DNA from: Mycosarcoma maydis
Taxonomy: Eukaryota; Basidiomycota; Ustilaginomycetes; Ustilaginales
Length of the DNA stretch: 64,000 nt
Direction: 5' to 3'
NCBI RefSeq assembly: GCF_000328475.2
Contig: NC_026479.1
Span: 1,798,001-1,862,000 of the forward strand
The translations under genes were made by a program, and so were the position numbers. This document shows, piece after piece, positions 31,583-41,979 of this stretch; the stretch's first letter is position 1, and each line of letters starts with the position of its first letter. The notes under the pieces are model-generated. The model was not told the origin of the DNA. It did not search any database and worked only from the letters and a program-made list of their open reading frames with translations.

Positions 31583-34500
31583 TTATTTCCATTCACCATC
31601 CTGGTAACGAATGTTGGCACTGTCACAGAGCGCTCTGAAGGCACCCTTCTCTTTGGCCCATAATTCTGCTGGAGATCCGATCTCGACGATAACTCCCTTG
31701 TCCAGCACGCAAACCCTATCCGAGTGCAAGATGGTCTGGATTCGGTGTGCAACGGTCAAGGTAGTGATACCATCAAACTCGTTTCGGAGCACTTCCTGGA
31801 TCTGCACGTCGGTCTCCTGATCAATGCTAGCAGTAGCCTCGTCTAGAATCACGATTCGAGTCTTGCGTACCATCGCCCTAGCCAGAGATATGAGCGAGCG
31901 TTGACCTGCGGACAGATTGCCACCTTCTTCGGTGATAGTCATGTCGAGTGAGAGGTCGGTCAGGCTAGTGCGTTGGAGTGCATCGTGCAAAGTGGCATCC
32001 TCGTGCTGGTCGAGCGGGTCGAGATTGTATCGCAAAGTACCACTGTAGATCACAGCATCTTGTGGAATAAGAGAGAGCGAGCTGCGCAGACGATGCAATC
32101 CCATGCTAGCGATATCAATGCCGTCAATGGTGATTGTGCCCGCGCTCAACTCGAGCGTACGTAGAAGGGTGGTGACCAGGGTACTCTTGCCCGCTCCCGT
32201 TCGTCCACAGAATGCGATCTTCTCGCCGGGTGCAATGTGAAGATCCAACTTGTCTAGCACGTTGCGTTCCGAAGAGCCGTACTTGGCTTCGACGCCTTCG
32301 AAGCGAATCTCGCCTCGTTCCGGCCACTCTCTCGCCTCCAATGCATCGTCGACTTGAGGAATGTGATACGGCTTTTCCTGTTCGATGTGATTCGCATAGT
32401 GCAAAACACGCTCGACGGCACTCATGTTGTTCTCGAGCTCGGCAGCATGACGGATCATCCAGCCAAAGATACTCTGTGCAGTGAGGATGTAGGAGAGCGC
32501 AACACCCGTCTCTCCTGGGCTAATGTCGAAACGAGACGCAACTACCAAGATTGCCACCGACAAGATCAACAGAGAACCGAGGAAGTCTAGTCGGACCGAA
32601 AGCCAGCGCTGGCAGGTCTGAGCAAGCCAGTACGCACGGTTCTGCTTGTCGATGCGACGACAATTCTCAGCGATGAACGCGTCAACATTCCCAAACGCTC
32701 GGATGGTTACCAAGCCGTGCAAAGACTCGCTGAAGTGCTCGTGCATGTTTGAACGGAGGCCCGCATCGATACGACGCAGCTCGCGCGCCGTTGAACGGTA
32801 GTAGGCAGCGATCCAGAAGTACAGCACCAGAATAACAGCGACTGGAATCAAAAAGTAAGGTGTCAAGATCGCGATCAGGACGATCGAGCCGATAACTTGA
32901 ACAATTGTACCGATGAGCGTGCGCATTGCTTCGCCGATAATGTTGTCGAGCGTATCCATGTCCTTGCTAAAACGATGCGTGATGCGACCCTGCGGTGTGG
33001 TGTCAAAGAATGAGAAGGGAGCGTGGAGCACACGCTGCAAAGCACGGTGATGCAGAGTGGTCGCCGACTTGATGGTGAAGGTAGAGAATATGACACCCAT
33101 ACTGAGCAATCCGAGCGACTGGGTGATGCCGAACACGGCGTAAATGCCCATGTAAACTCCTTGCTGCAAGCCAAAGTGTCCGTTCTGCCACCAAAGAAGC
33201 CATACGGGAGACATGATGGTCGACCCCTGGAAGACCAGCACGGCTACCAAGAAAAGCGGGAGGAGAATTGAGAGAGGTGCAGCATTGAGGTATGAGAGAT
33301 AAGTGGTTCGTGAGACCGAACCACTGAACCGCTCTTCGTCCTGCATCAGAGCTTTACTCTTGGCTTGAGCAGGAGGTGCCACTAGATCTTTCTTCTCGGT
33401 TTTGTTGGTCACACCTTCAGCATTGCTTGTGTCCTTGCTTTCGGCGTTGACCGTGGTGGTCGTGCTTTCAGACGCTTCGCTGTTGCGATTGCTTGCTGAG
33501 CCTGCATCGAGGATCGACTCTGCCGTTTCTTGAATTTCGTCAATGGGATGCTTGCTAGGTTCCTTCTTTTCCTCTTCGAAATGGTCCTTAGTGTGCGTCA
33601 AAAGAAGCTCGGCGACGCGCCCTTTGCTTTCGACAAGCTCGGCATACGTGCCCTGTTCTGTGATACGACCTTCTTCCATATGTACAATCCAGTCACACGA
33701 GCGAAGGACATTGAGAGAATGCGTCACCAACAACCGGGTCTTTCCAGCCATCGCATCACCTGCGATAACGTTGGCGAAGATGTCGGCCCCGACACGTGCG
33801 TCGAGTGCAGAGAGGCAGTCGTCCAGCAGCACAATCTCGCTGTTGTGATAAAGCGCTCGAGCAATGTTAAGACGCTGTTTCTGGCCTCCAGAGAGCGAGA
33901 CGCCTTTCTCTCCAACAATAGTCTGATCGCCATCGGCCAACGTATCCAAGTCCGGGAGCAAGCAGCATACTTCGAGTACGTAGCGATAGCGCTCCGGGTC
34001 GAACGCATTGCCAAAGACAATGTTGTTGCGGATCGTAGTGCTCTGTATCCATGCGGTTTGGGCACACACAGCTGTGGAGCCCGAGAGTGTCACTTTGCCT
34101 GCAATCTGACGCATTTCGCCTGCCAAAGCCGAAATAAGAGAGCTCTTGCCGCTGCCGACGCCACCTACGATAGCGCATAGTGTTCCGCGAGGGACCGTAA
34201 GGTTGAGAGAGTCGAGGGTTGAGGCTCGGTCAACTGGCGTTTCCTTCTCGTTCGAAGGACTATCCTGACCCTTCTTCTCGTTGACGGGTTTGGCCGTGTC
34301 TGCTGCTTGAGCGGTCTCCCAGGTGAAGCTGGCGTCTTCAAGCTGGATGCCGTTTGTGGCGCTGCAATCTCGGATGATCTGATCCCGCTGAATCTCGGCA
34401 TCAAAGACCTTTTCGATGCGGTCGGCGGCGTTCTTTGCGTCCACGATTGCATTCCAAGCGATCGGCAAGAATTGCAGCGGTGTACGGAGCAAGGTGAAGA

Positions 34501-35776
34501 ACGAGAGCGAGGAGAACAGAATAGCAGCATCCAGCTCATTACCGACGAGCGCGTAGGTGACAAAGCTAAGGACGGTGGCAATGGTCGGCGTAGCGAAAGC
34601 CAATGCAAGGTTGAGAGAGCGCAGATACAGGCGGACTCGATGAAAAGACATTTCCTTGCGACGTAGCTCTGCAATACGAACCGAGTAAGGCTCCTCCCAC
34701 GCAAACTGCTTGACAACACGGATACCTCCTACCACTTCGTTAACTGCTTTGTTGCGCTTGTCGGTCCAAACCATGCTCTTCTTGCGAAGTGCAAAGAGAC
34801 GTTTTGTGATGGCAGTCTGTATAGGGCTCATGAGAACCAAGACCGCAATTCCCGGTAGCGCACTATAGGAAAGACTCCAAATCAATAGCGCCACACAGAT
34901 GATGATCTGCACCGCGCTCGTCCAGGCCATATGGAAGAATTGACCAGCATAGTCGATACGAGTCGCGTCGGCACTGATGAGAGTCACAAGTTTGCTGACT
35001 CCGAGACCGCCCACCGTCCTTGCTCGTGTCGAGAGGTTCATGCCTCGTTGGAAGATGGCTTGAATTAGCGCACCACGAAGGATAATGCCGGTACCGAAGC
35101 CACGATTGAATGCATGCACGTTGAGAAAGACACACAGCGCCTGTACCAGGAACAAACCGATAGCAAGACCGACCCCGCTTCCCAGGTTAGGAGCTTGGTC
35201 GCGATCACCACGGAGATTGTATGAATCTCTACCAAAGTTGATGAGAGCTCGAACGAGAAGTGGACTTGTGATGGTACCCACGTCAGCCAAAAGCTTGAGC
35301 AAGCCTCCGATCCAGAAGTAGCGAAACACAATGTCGTTCATTGCCCACATGAGCGGAGGAATCTTGGCTGGCTTGTCTGTTTTGTTGGGATTTGCCTCCA
35401 CATAGTCCTGTCGCTGTTTGCGCCTCTTCTCGAGTGCTGCCAGAAGCTGAGAGCCAAGATGTTCCGAACAACGATGTGGCTGAAGGAGATAGAGATCGTC
35501 CTTCTCCATTGGTCTCGTGTATCCAGCGGTAAGGATGGGATCGATCCAGGCAAACCAGCAGAGTGAGAACCAGTTGGCGCTAGCTTCTGGCGTCATTTTT
35601 GCATTGGGATGCTCAGGGTCGAGCGCCGAGATAATGGGACGCACACGTGTGCTGAGAAAGGGAACCTTTTTCCACCAAGCTCGCGGCTCCCAAGGCTGCA
35701 CTGTGAGCTGCAAGGTCTGAGCCTGCTCTGGATCGTCCGAAGCCGGAGGCTTGCCTTTTTCGCCACCGATCGTCAT
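31583..35776 (-). CDS. fer6: ABCC (MRP-type) ABC transporter, Fer6
   Basis: 1,397 residues with no intron, from ATG 35776. Order: TMD1 (residues ~145-450), NBD1, TMD2 (~870-1130), NBD2. NBD1 has Walker A GGVGSGKSSLISAL, signature LSGGQKQRLNIARAL and Walker B IVLLDDCLSALDARVG. The catalytic Glu after Walker B is Asp, as in many ABCC proteins with one degenerate site. NBD2 has Walker A GRTGAGKSTLVTTLL, a variant signature LSAGQRSLISLARAM and an intact IVILDEATASID. There is no extra N-terminal TMD0. It lies in the ferrichrome A cluster and shares a 1.7-kb divergent promoter with fer5. In U. maydis the iron-regulated fer6 has this position. Export of siderophore or of breakdown products is the likely role, but transport direction is not shown by sequence. 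Confidence 0.92.
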   Translation of the reverse strand: MTIGGEKGKPPASDDPEQAQTLQLTVQPWEPRAWWKKVPFLSTRVRPIISALDPEHPNAKMTPEASANWFSLCWFAWIDPILTAGYTRPMEKDDLYLLQPHRCSEHLGSQLLAALEKRRKQRQDYVEANPNKTDKPAKIPPLMWAMNDIVFRYFWIGGLLKLLADVGTITSPLLVRALINFGRDSYNLRGDRDQAPNLGSGVGLAIGLFLVQALCVFLNVHAFNRGFGTGIILRGALIQAIFQRGMNLSTRARTVGGLGVSKLVTLISADATRIDYAGQFFHMAWTSAVQIIICVALLIWSLSYSALPGIAVLVLMSPIQTAITKRLFALRKKSMVWTDKRNKAVNEVVGGIRVVKQFAWEEPYSVRIAELRRKEMSFHRVRLYLRSLNLALAFATPTIATVLSFVTYALVGNELDAAILFSSLSFFTLLRTPLQFLPIAWNAIVDAKNAADRIEKVFDAEIQRDQIIRDCSATNGIQLEDASFTWETAQAADTAKPVNEKKGQDSPSNEKETPVDRASTLDSLNLTVPRGTLCAIVGGVGSGKSSLISALAGEMRQIAGKVTLSGSTAVCAQTAWIQSTTIRNNIVFGNAFDPERYRYVLEVCCLLPDLDTLADGDQTIVGEKGVSLSGGQKQRLNIARALYHNSEIVLLDDCLSALDARVGADIFANVIAGDAMAGKTRLLVTHSLNVLRSCDWIVHMEEGRITEQGTYAELVESKGRVAELLLTHTKDHFEEEKKEPSKHPIDEIQETAESILDAGSASNRNSEASESTTTTVNAESKDTSNAEGVTNKTEKKDLVAPPAQAKSKALMQDEERFSGSVSRTTYLSYLNAAPLSILLPLFLVAVLVFQGSTIMSPVWLLWWQNGHFGLQQGVYMGIYAVFGITQSLGLLSMGVIFSTFTIKSATTLHHRALQRVLHAPFSFFDTTPQGRITHRFSKDMDTLDNIIGEAMRTLIGTIVQVIGSIVLIAILTPYFLIPVAVILVLYFWIAAYYRSTARELRRIDAGLRSNMHEHFSESLHGLVTIRAFGNVDAFIAENCRRIDKQNRAYWLAQTCQRWLSVRLDFLGSLLILSVAILVVASRFDISPGETGVALSYILTAQSIFGWMIRHAAELENNMSAVERVLHYANHIEQEKPYHIPQVDDALEAREWPERGEIRFEGVEAKYGSSERNVLDKLDLHIAPGEKIAFCGRTGAGKSTLVTTLLRTLELSAGTITIDGIDIASMGLHRLRSSLSLIPQDAVIYSGTLRYNLDPLDQHEDATLHDALQRTSLTDLSLDMTITEEGGNLSAGQRSLISLARAMVRKTRIVILDEATASIDQETDVQIQEVLRNEFDGITTLTVAHRIQTILHSDRVCVLDKGVIVEIGSPAELWAKEKGAFRALCDSANIRYQDGEWK

Positions 35777-36571
35777 CTTGGCAGTTGAGACAGGATGAGC
35801 TAGTCGATATCGACCGTTTAGCGATCGTGATGTGGTGGAATATTACCTGGCACGGTTAGAATCGATGCTTGCGGATGGTGGAAAGGGAACAAGATCGAAT
35901 TCTGACGTAGGTGACCGAGTCGATGGCACTCTGAATTTTGAAGCTGACTCGAGCGTCTGTTGGAATTGATCTTTGGTAGATGCCGTTACGAAGACGGTCA
36001 AGACTAAGTGGTCGTGAGTGTTGCGACTTTTTCCTCACAAAAAAAGTCGATTTCGTGATTGCGCGGCGTAGCAAAAATGTCGTTCACAGCTCACAAACCA
36101 AACAAAACATGAGAAAACACAAGTCTTAATTAATTGCCTTTACCTCCCTTGACTGCACAAACAGAGATCGTAACGAGGCGAATCCTGCAATTGGAAAAAA
36201 CCCTCTTTTTCTTGCGGACATCTCATGCCCACTTCAGTTGGCCTTGCACTAGCTATGATCTTCTGATTCTGACCTTCGGTAGGGCAGCAGCGGGCGAAGC
36301 GTCTAGAGTCTGTTTGGTGATGTACAAACGAGCCAACGAGAAGGCTTTAAGTGGCACCCATGTTTTGCATTTGTACTTTACGACCTTTCCAACTTCTTTT
36401 TTCCAACTTCTTTGCACAAAGTAAATTTTGTAATTTTTACTTTGGACATTCTATCCGAAAATGCGGTTCACATTTCCAAGTCAGCTCGGTTAAGCGCCTA
36501 TAACCATGGAAGGCTGCATTAGCGCGTTTGCCAAGAACACGAATCCACGTGAATGCACTAATCCATTTGTT

Positions 36572-36580
36572 TTATCAGAT
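36572..36580 (-). promoter_or_regulatory. Iron-GATA motif ATCTGATAA
   Basis: Minus-strand ATCTGATAA (plus TTATCAGAT), a perfect ATC(A/T)GATAA match. It is about 800 bp from the fer6 ATG and 880 bp from the fer5 ATG. Confidence 0.6.
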
Positions 36581-36698
36581 CGAAGCGGCAGTAATCAGAT
36601 TCTGAACCTTTCAGGTCACCATGGTTCCAGCCACAACACAAAAATTTTCACGAGCATGCGCTAGCATCGTTGACCTGCAGAAGAACCCTCGAAGCCTT

Positions 36699-36707
36699 TT
36701 ATCTGAT
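36699..36707 (-). promoter_or_regulatory. Iron-GATA motif ATCAGATAA
   Basis: Minus-strand ATCAGATAA (plus TTATCTGAT), 127 bp from the previous site. A pair of such motifs is the arrangement expected for a repressor with two-site binding. Confidence 0.6.
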
Positions 36708-37463
36708 TGGTACTCGGAACCCCGAATTGTTCCGCGCTTCTGCAATGACCTCACGCCTCTTGCATTTCGCTTTCCTTTACCCCACGTCGATGACGATTCT
36801 CGACATAAAGTGTTGCTCGGCGTCTTCTGGTTTTTGCGTTCCTTTTTCCACCCTTGTTTTCAAAATCACGTAAATTGTAGTGGTAATTCGTCAAGCTTAA
36901 TACTATATTCTTCCCCCCGGATCGCATGAGGAATGATCAAAGATGTCCTTCTCAACAGCCGAAGAGGCAAATGCACTCTTCAACGGTATTGAGCAATCGA
37001 TGTTAAGCGAGGCGTGGGAAGATTTCAAGGACTCCCTACCCTTTTCAACGTGGATGAGCTTCAACGGTAGCTAGGGTGCTTTTGCCAAGAAGGAAGAAAT
37101 ACACTCGTAACTGTGTCAGATTACGTTTGAGCAGGCAAACGTTCAAGAATCTTAACTTGGAACCGAAAAGTACTTGCTGACTGTCACGAAAAAGGTCCGC
37201 AAAAATTTGGCAACAAAACATTTGTCCGGAAGACAGCTTTCAACCTTGATAGCAGGACCACGGCTAAGAGGTGAGAAGCCTCCACGAGTCTCTACTGTCT
37301 TCGCGGCTGCCAACCGAGGTCCATCCGTCCACATCGTGTAGATACATGTGAGTGACCAAGTAAAATTTTGACCATGATCATCTAGAAAAGACCAGCAGCT
37401 TGGAACTCGCCATCGTCCTTCGTCTCTCGTTCGTGTAACAACCCCAGCAAACGCTTAACCAAG

Positions 37464-39011
37464 ATGACAGCAGCAACAAGTGTTCAGCCCAGTCCGGCTC
37501 CGCGTCAACCAGGCCTGCGGGCAACCTTTAATCCTCGTAAAGAGGAGAAGGTGTTTCTTGCAAGAGGTGCGCACGCCTTTACGCTACCTGGTCGCCGGGC
37601 GAGCGTCAACGTTGAAGTAGACGTTGAAGCGGAATCAGACGAAGCCGCCCTCGATGCCAAAGAGACCACCATCACGGTCTCCTACGCAGAGAAAGGGCAA
37701 GAGAGCTCTTGGTCTGCGGCCAAGTGGATCAAGCTGGACCGTCTTGCCAAGACAAGTCAGCATGGGGTCGTGAACGAAGATCGAGCGACTTACCAGCAAG
37801 CTTGGTCTTTGGAGCTTCTTGATGAGGCTGTTGAGCCAGCAAGGGCGATTTGGTCTGCTCTTTACGCCTGTAAGTAGGAAACTCACCACCAGGATATCGC
37901 CAAACAGCTGCTAATCTGTATTTCAATCTGCTTTTCATCAGTTTGGATTCGACACAAACGGTCCGATCGTCTCGCCGTCTTGCTCAAGGGTACTCAAGCG
38001 ACCAAAGTGCGCTCATACGTGTTCGAGGCAGGTCTTGGCTTCAAATCGCCCTGTGAGACCGATCTCATTTTGCTTGACCGCAACGCTTTTTGGCAAGGAG
38101 CGGGAGCACCTGCTGGCCTTCACTGGCTGCAAACACCTGTACCCACTCGTGGACTGTTCCCATACGTGCTCGACTTTACGCAGAGCACTTCTCCTCCCGT
38201 GCTGGCAACGCATCCCCTGCGACCTCCGAAGCCAGCACCTGGCTCGGTTGTCTATTCTCGCTACGTCTTTTCTTGCTCTCAACACCTCGAGTTGGTCCAC
38301 ATCGACGTATCGAACCCACAGCATTTCGATGCGTACACCAGGTGGCAGAACAGCGACAGAGTCAACCATGGCTGGCGCGAAAAGGGCTCCGATGAAAAGC
38401 ATCGCAAATATATTACCGAGAAAAACGACGACCCTCATGCCATGGGAGTTCTGGTACTGTGGGACGGTGTGCCTGCAGGATACGGCGAGATGGTCTGGAG
38501 CAAAGAGGATGGTATGGCCGCCTTTGTCGGAGGCCTAGGCAACTACGATCAAGGTAAGCATCAGTAGGTCAGAATCAGCTTTGACTGAACAGTGTTGCTG
38601 ATCACTTTTAGCGCATCGTTTATCACCCACACTCAGGCACCCACCTCCTGATCGGAGAGGAACAGTTCCGGGGCAAGCATCGCTTCACGGCTTGCATGGT
38701 GTCTCTCAAGCATGCTTGTTTCCTTCGCGACCCACGCACCGAAGTAGTCGTCGGCGAGCCTCGTTATGATCTCGACATTATCCCTCTGCTTGCCACCTTT
38801 TTGCCGCAAGAGATCAGGAAGGAAGTTGAGCTGCCGCACAAACGCGCCGTTTTCGTAAGTTGCAACACATTCACGATTTCTTCTTCTATCCAAATGTTTT
38901 GTCGAGTTCGGTGTCTGACTGGTCTTATCTTTCTGTCTTCCTTACGTTACCACATCGCTACAGTTTGTGCTGCGACGTGACCGATTCCTCGAAGAAGGTA
39001 TCCTCGAATAG
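37464..39011 (+). CDS. fer5: Hydroxyornithine acyltransferase Fer5 (siderophore GNAT/IucB-like)
   Basis: Exons 37464-37869, 37942-38553, 38637-38854 and 38964-39011, giving 427 residues. The C-terminal acyltransferase domain contains LVHIDVSNPQHFDAYTRWQN, VNHGWREKGSDEKHRKYI, GVLVLWDGVPAGYGEMVW, GTHLLIGEEQFRGKHRFTAC and FLRDPRTEVVVGEPRYDL, the fold shared with SidF, IucB and MbtK. In U. maydis Fer5 acylates N5-hydroxyornithine with methylglutaconyl-CoA for ferrichrome A. Of two acceptors for intron 2, only CAG at 38634-38636 keeps the frame; TAG at 38609-38611 does not. Intron 3 contains an ATTCACGATT repeat (38869-38878). No C-terminal peroxisomal signal is visible (ends EEGILE). It is divergent from fer6. 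Confidence 0.92.
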
Positions 39012-39293
39012 AGTCTGGAAAGCCATCTCGTGGTAAACATCCGCGAAGATGGGGTTTGCACTGAATGTGATGCTGTATCTCTAAAAAAAGTTACGAGTCA
39101 CGAGTCACAGACGTGAGAGAAAACTCAATTTCAGACGTACAGGCTAGCCCACCCACTGAAACATGTTCTGCCAAGGAAGTGTGGTAGGAATTGACGATTC
39201 ATACTCGAGGCTTCACAACTCGTGCCATGATCATGAAAGAGCACGCTTTCAACAATACAATCGGGGTCGCAACACACAAGAGAGAAAAAAGAC

Positions 39294-40299
39294 CTATTTG
39301 CCAGTGAAGATTGGTTTGCGTTTCTGTTGGAAAGCATCCAAAGCCTCTCTTCGATCCTTGCTTTCGAGAAGTGGCTCATAGCAGGCCCACTCGAGGTCGA
39401 GTCCACGAGCTAGCTCCACATTGGCGCCCATACTGATCGCCATCTTTGCAGCTCGAAGTGCCAAGGGAGCGGAAGGCATCATCTGCTGCGCCAGCTCCTG
39501 GCAGAGCTTGAGACACGTTGATCCTGGAGCGACATGGTCAATCAAGCCCAGGTCTTTGGCTTGTGTCGCGTTCAGCTGAGTACCTGTATAAATCAGCTCT
39601 TTGGCCCGTTGCTGCGTAGTGAGTGAGTTGGGAACGGTCAGCGCGCTGCGTTCGGAGACGGTTCGGGACAACACGAGTTGGAAGAATGGAAACTCACCAT
39701 GCCAATGATCCGAGGGGCTCTCTGTGTTCCTCCTGCACCCGGAATGATACCAAGCTTGACTTCAGGAAAGCCGATCTTGCTCACAGTTTCGGCTGATTGA
39801 CAAGATGAAAACAGGCAGCAATGTGTGTCAGTCAGCTTCAGAATTGTCAAGTAGCAGGCTAGCAAGAGATATTAGCGGGCGGCTTACCTGCGATCCGGAA
39901 GTCACACGCCAAAGCGAGCTCCAGTCCACCACCTAAGGCCGGTCCGTCGATGGCAGCAAGAGTTGGAATGGGCAGCTTCTCGACCTGCTCGAGCATATGC
40001 CTCAGATCTTGAAGAAACTCAATGACCTCGGCTTCCGACATCTCCCTTCGCTCCTTGAGATCTGCTCCTGCGCAAAAGCATGGGCCGTTGGCTCGAAGGA
40101 TCAGAACGCGAGGTAAGGGCTCGTCTTGTTTAGGTTGAGTGATCTTGCAAACAAGCACTTGTAGACATTGTAGCACATCTTGCAACAGAGATCGTGAAAT
40201 GGCATTGCGAGCTTCGGGCCGATCCAGTACGAGGTGGTATACACCAGTCAGCTCTGCTGAAGAGTCAGGCTCCAGATACGCCAGCGCTGATGCCGTCAT
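39294..40299 (-). CDS. fer4: Enoyl-CoA hydratase/isomerase Fer4
   Basis: Minus-strand exons 40299-39888, 39792-39698 and 39611-39294, giving 274 residues from [14 protein letters not shown]. Crotonase motifs: [37 protein letters not shown] (oxyanion-hole region), [39 protein letters not shown] (catalytic Glu side) and [19 protein letters not shown]. The crotonase Glu pair region [11 protein letters not shown] and [11 protein letters not shown] is intact. In U. maydis Fer4 dehydrates HMG-CoA to methylglutaconyl-CoA, the acyl donor of ferrichrome A. The C-terminus (PIFTGK) is not a PTS1, unlike Aspergillus SidH. It is divergent from the NRPS over 1.68 kb. Confidence 0.92.
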
Positions 40300-40595
40300 G
40301 TTGGATAGTAACAAGATGAAGGAACGAAGTCGAAGGTCAGGAGATAGCTTCTTGACGGGCTACTCGTCAGATGTCTTAGGGTTATACTGTGAAACGGCTT
40401 CAGTAACGCACGATCGAACACCATCGAGCTTTATTCGAGCACACTGAGTATCTATAATGTTTGAGTAGTGCACTTTCAAAGCCATGCTATAGTAAATTCA
40501 CGAAGAAGGAGGATTGGCGCGTGGGTGCAGCTGTTTGCAGCCGAACATAGTTGTGCGTCAGGTCGCAAAAATGATGGCGTCTTGACGAAGAGAAC

Positions 40596-40604
40596 TTATC
40601 AGAT
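40596..40604 (-). promoter_or_regulatory. Iron-GATA motif ATCTGATAA
   Basis: Minus-strand ATCTGATAA, about 300 bp upstream of the fer4 ATG. Confidence 0.6.
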
Positions 40605-41402
40605 CAAGTGCGCTCAACCAGAGTGAAGCTCAAACTTCCTCTTCCGAAGGGACGAAAACACTTCTGCCATTCAGTAAAAGCGCCGAAGATGCGCATTTCG
40701 CTCTGAAGAAGCCGAGGTACCCAGAAGACCTGTGAGATTTTGTCAACTTCTCGCTAGCGGACACGAGGAGCCTTGTGCGTTGAAACGTGTTAATCGTGAA
40801 TGTTTCACTCAATAGTTCATTTCAGTTGGAAGGCTTTAAGCTCTGCTTCTCGCTTAACGCAATAAGGCCTGACAACAAACTTGCGTCACTGCTCGACTGA
40901 ATGGTGCTTTTCGTGACATCGTGAAAAGGCGGATCAGGACCAGAACCAAGAGCAACATAACTATTCACGATTGCTGTTATGATTCGCTCCACTCCCATGA
41001 GTCTTGTTCTTTTCGCTGGCGGATTTGACGGTGAACTTGACCAGCCTCGGCGTGCAAAGTCTTCTTGACGAATCATGCGATGACCGTGGCGATTCTGGGT
41101 TACCAAATTTTACAATATCCAGAAAGCTGCAATTAAAATTGAAACCATCGCTCCAATTTTTGAATTCTGATTTTTTCTTTTTTCTTTTTTTCTTTTTTAG
41201 GGTTTTAAATGAAGGATCAGTGTGGACAAGATGCAAGCCTCTAAGCGACCTGTGACGTGCTACAGATACATTTTGTCCTTTCGTCTTGTCCTCTGATTGG
41301 CTTATGCTTTGGCAGTATTCGACTACGCGCAGTTGATTTTTATTAATTGCCTTGGCACTTAGCGGTTGCGATCCGAGACGTGGTCTTCTCTCACACCGTA
41401 GT

Positions 41403-41411
41403 TTATCAGAT
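41403..41411 (-). promoter_or_regulatory. Iron-GATA motif ATCTGATAA
   Basis: Minus-strand ATCTGATAA, about 570 bp upstream of the fer3 ATG. Confidence 0.6.
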
Positions 41412-41727
41412 TGTACCTCTGACAAGTCGTGAGTGGTGAGTGAATGTGAGTGATGTTTGCTTTGCGAAATGGTTCTTGAGACGAGTCTATGGTCAGTTGT
41501 ATGAGTGTAAGAAATCATGATGTCACTTGTTCATCGTTGCAGAACGGCGTCTTTCCGAAGCCTTCCGCACCAATCACACAAGTTGGCCGCGTTGGCCGTG
41601 ACACCGAGAAGCTTGATGTCGAAGCAGCTAAGTGGTGTGCATCGCAGCAGCAGCGCAATGTGCTGATTGAATCAAGTTGAATGACCAGCAAAGTGACATT
41701 CAGCTTCAACAACTGAAACGGCCATTT

Positions 41728-41738
41728 TTATCTGATAA
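41728..41738. promoter_or_regulatory. Palindromic iron-GATA motif TTATCTGATAA
   Basis: Overlapping GATAA cores on both strands. ATCTGATAA reads on plus and ATCAGATAA on minus, about 240 bp upstream of the fer3 ATG. Confidence 0.65.
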
Positions 41739-41979
41739 ATTTTGAGTACTAGCTTGCCAAGAAGATCCAAGGCAAAGAGCAGACCACGTTGTACTCACTT
41801 CCTGCTTGGAGGATCTGACGCAAAATACTTAGCTTTTTTCACTTCGAGTAATCTAAAGATTCTCAGAAGTGACTGTAGCTTCCTTTTCTGATATCACGAG
41901 GACCAAAGTCGATCTATTCCATCCGTCAACAATCTCAAAGCTCTTCTATTCAAAACCAACGAGGATCAAGCTAGACAAG

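Larger units (their letters stand above)
35777..37463. promoter_or_regulatory. Divergent promoter fer6 / fer5
   Basis: 1,687 bp with two consensus iron-GATA motifs in its middle. Only a partial dispersed-repeat copy is present (near 36052). Open frames here look like chance. Confidence 0.6.
40300..41979. promoter_or_regulatory. Divergent promoter fer4 / fer3
   Basis: 1,680 bp, almost the same length as the fer6/fer5 promoter. It has three consensus iron-GATA motifs, one dispersed-repeat copy near 40792 and one near 40966. No gene recognised. Confidence 0.6.

Noticed and set aside
38554..38611. Shorter fer5 intron 2 ending at TAG 38609-38611
   Set aside because: It shifts the frame away from GTHLLIGEEQFRG. 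The CAG acceptor at 38634-38636 preserves the conserved acyltransferase block.
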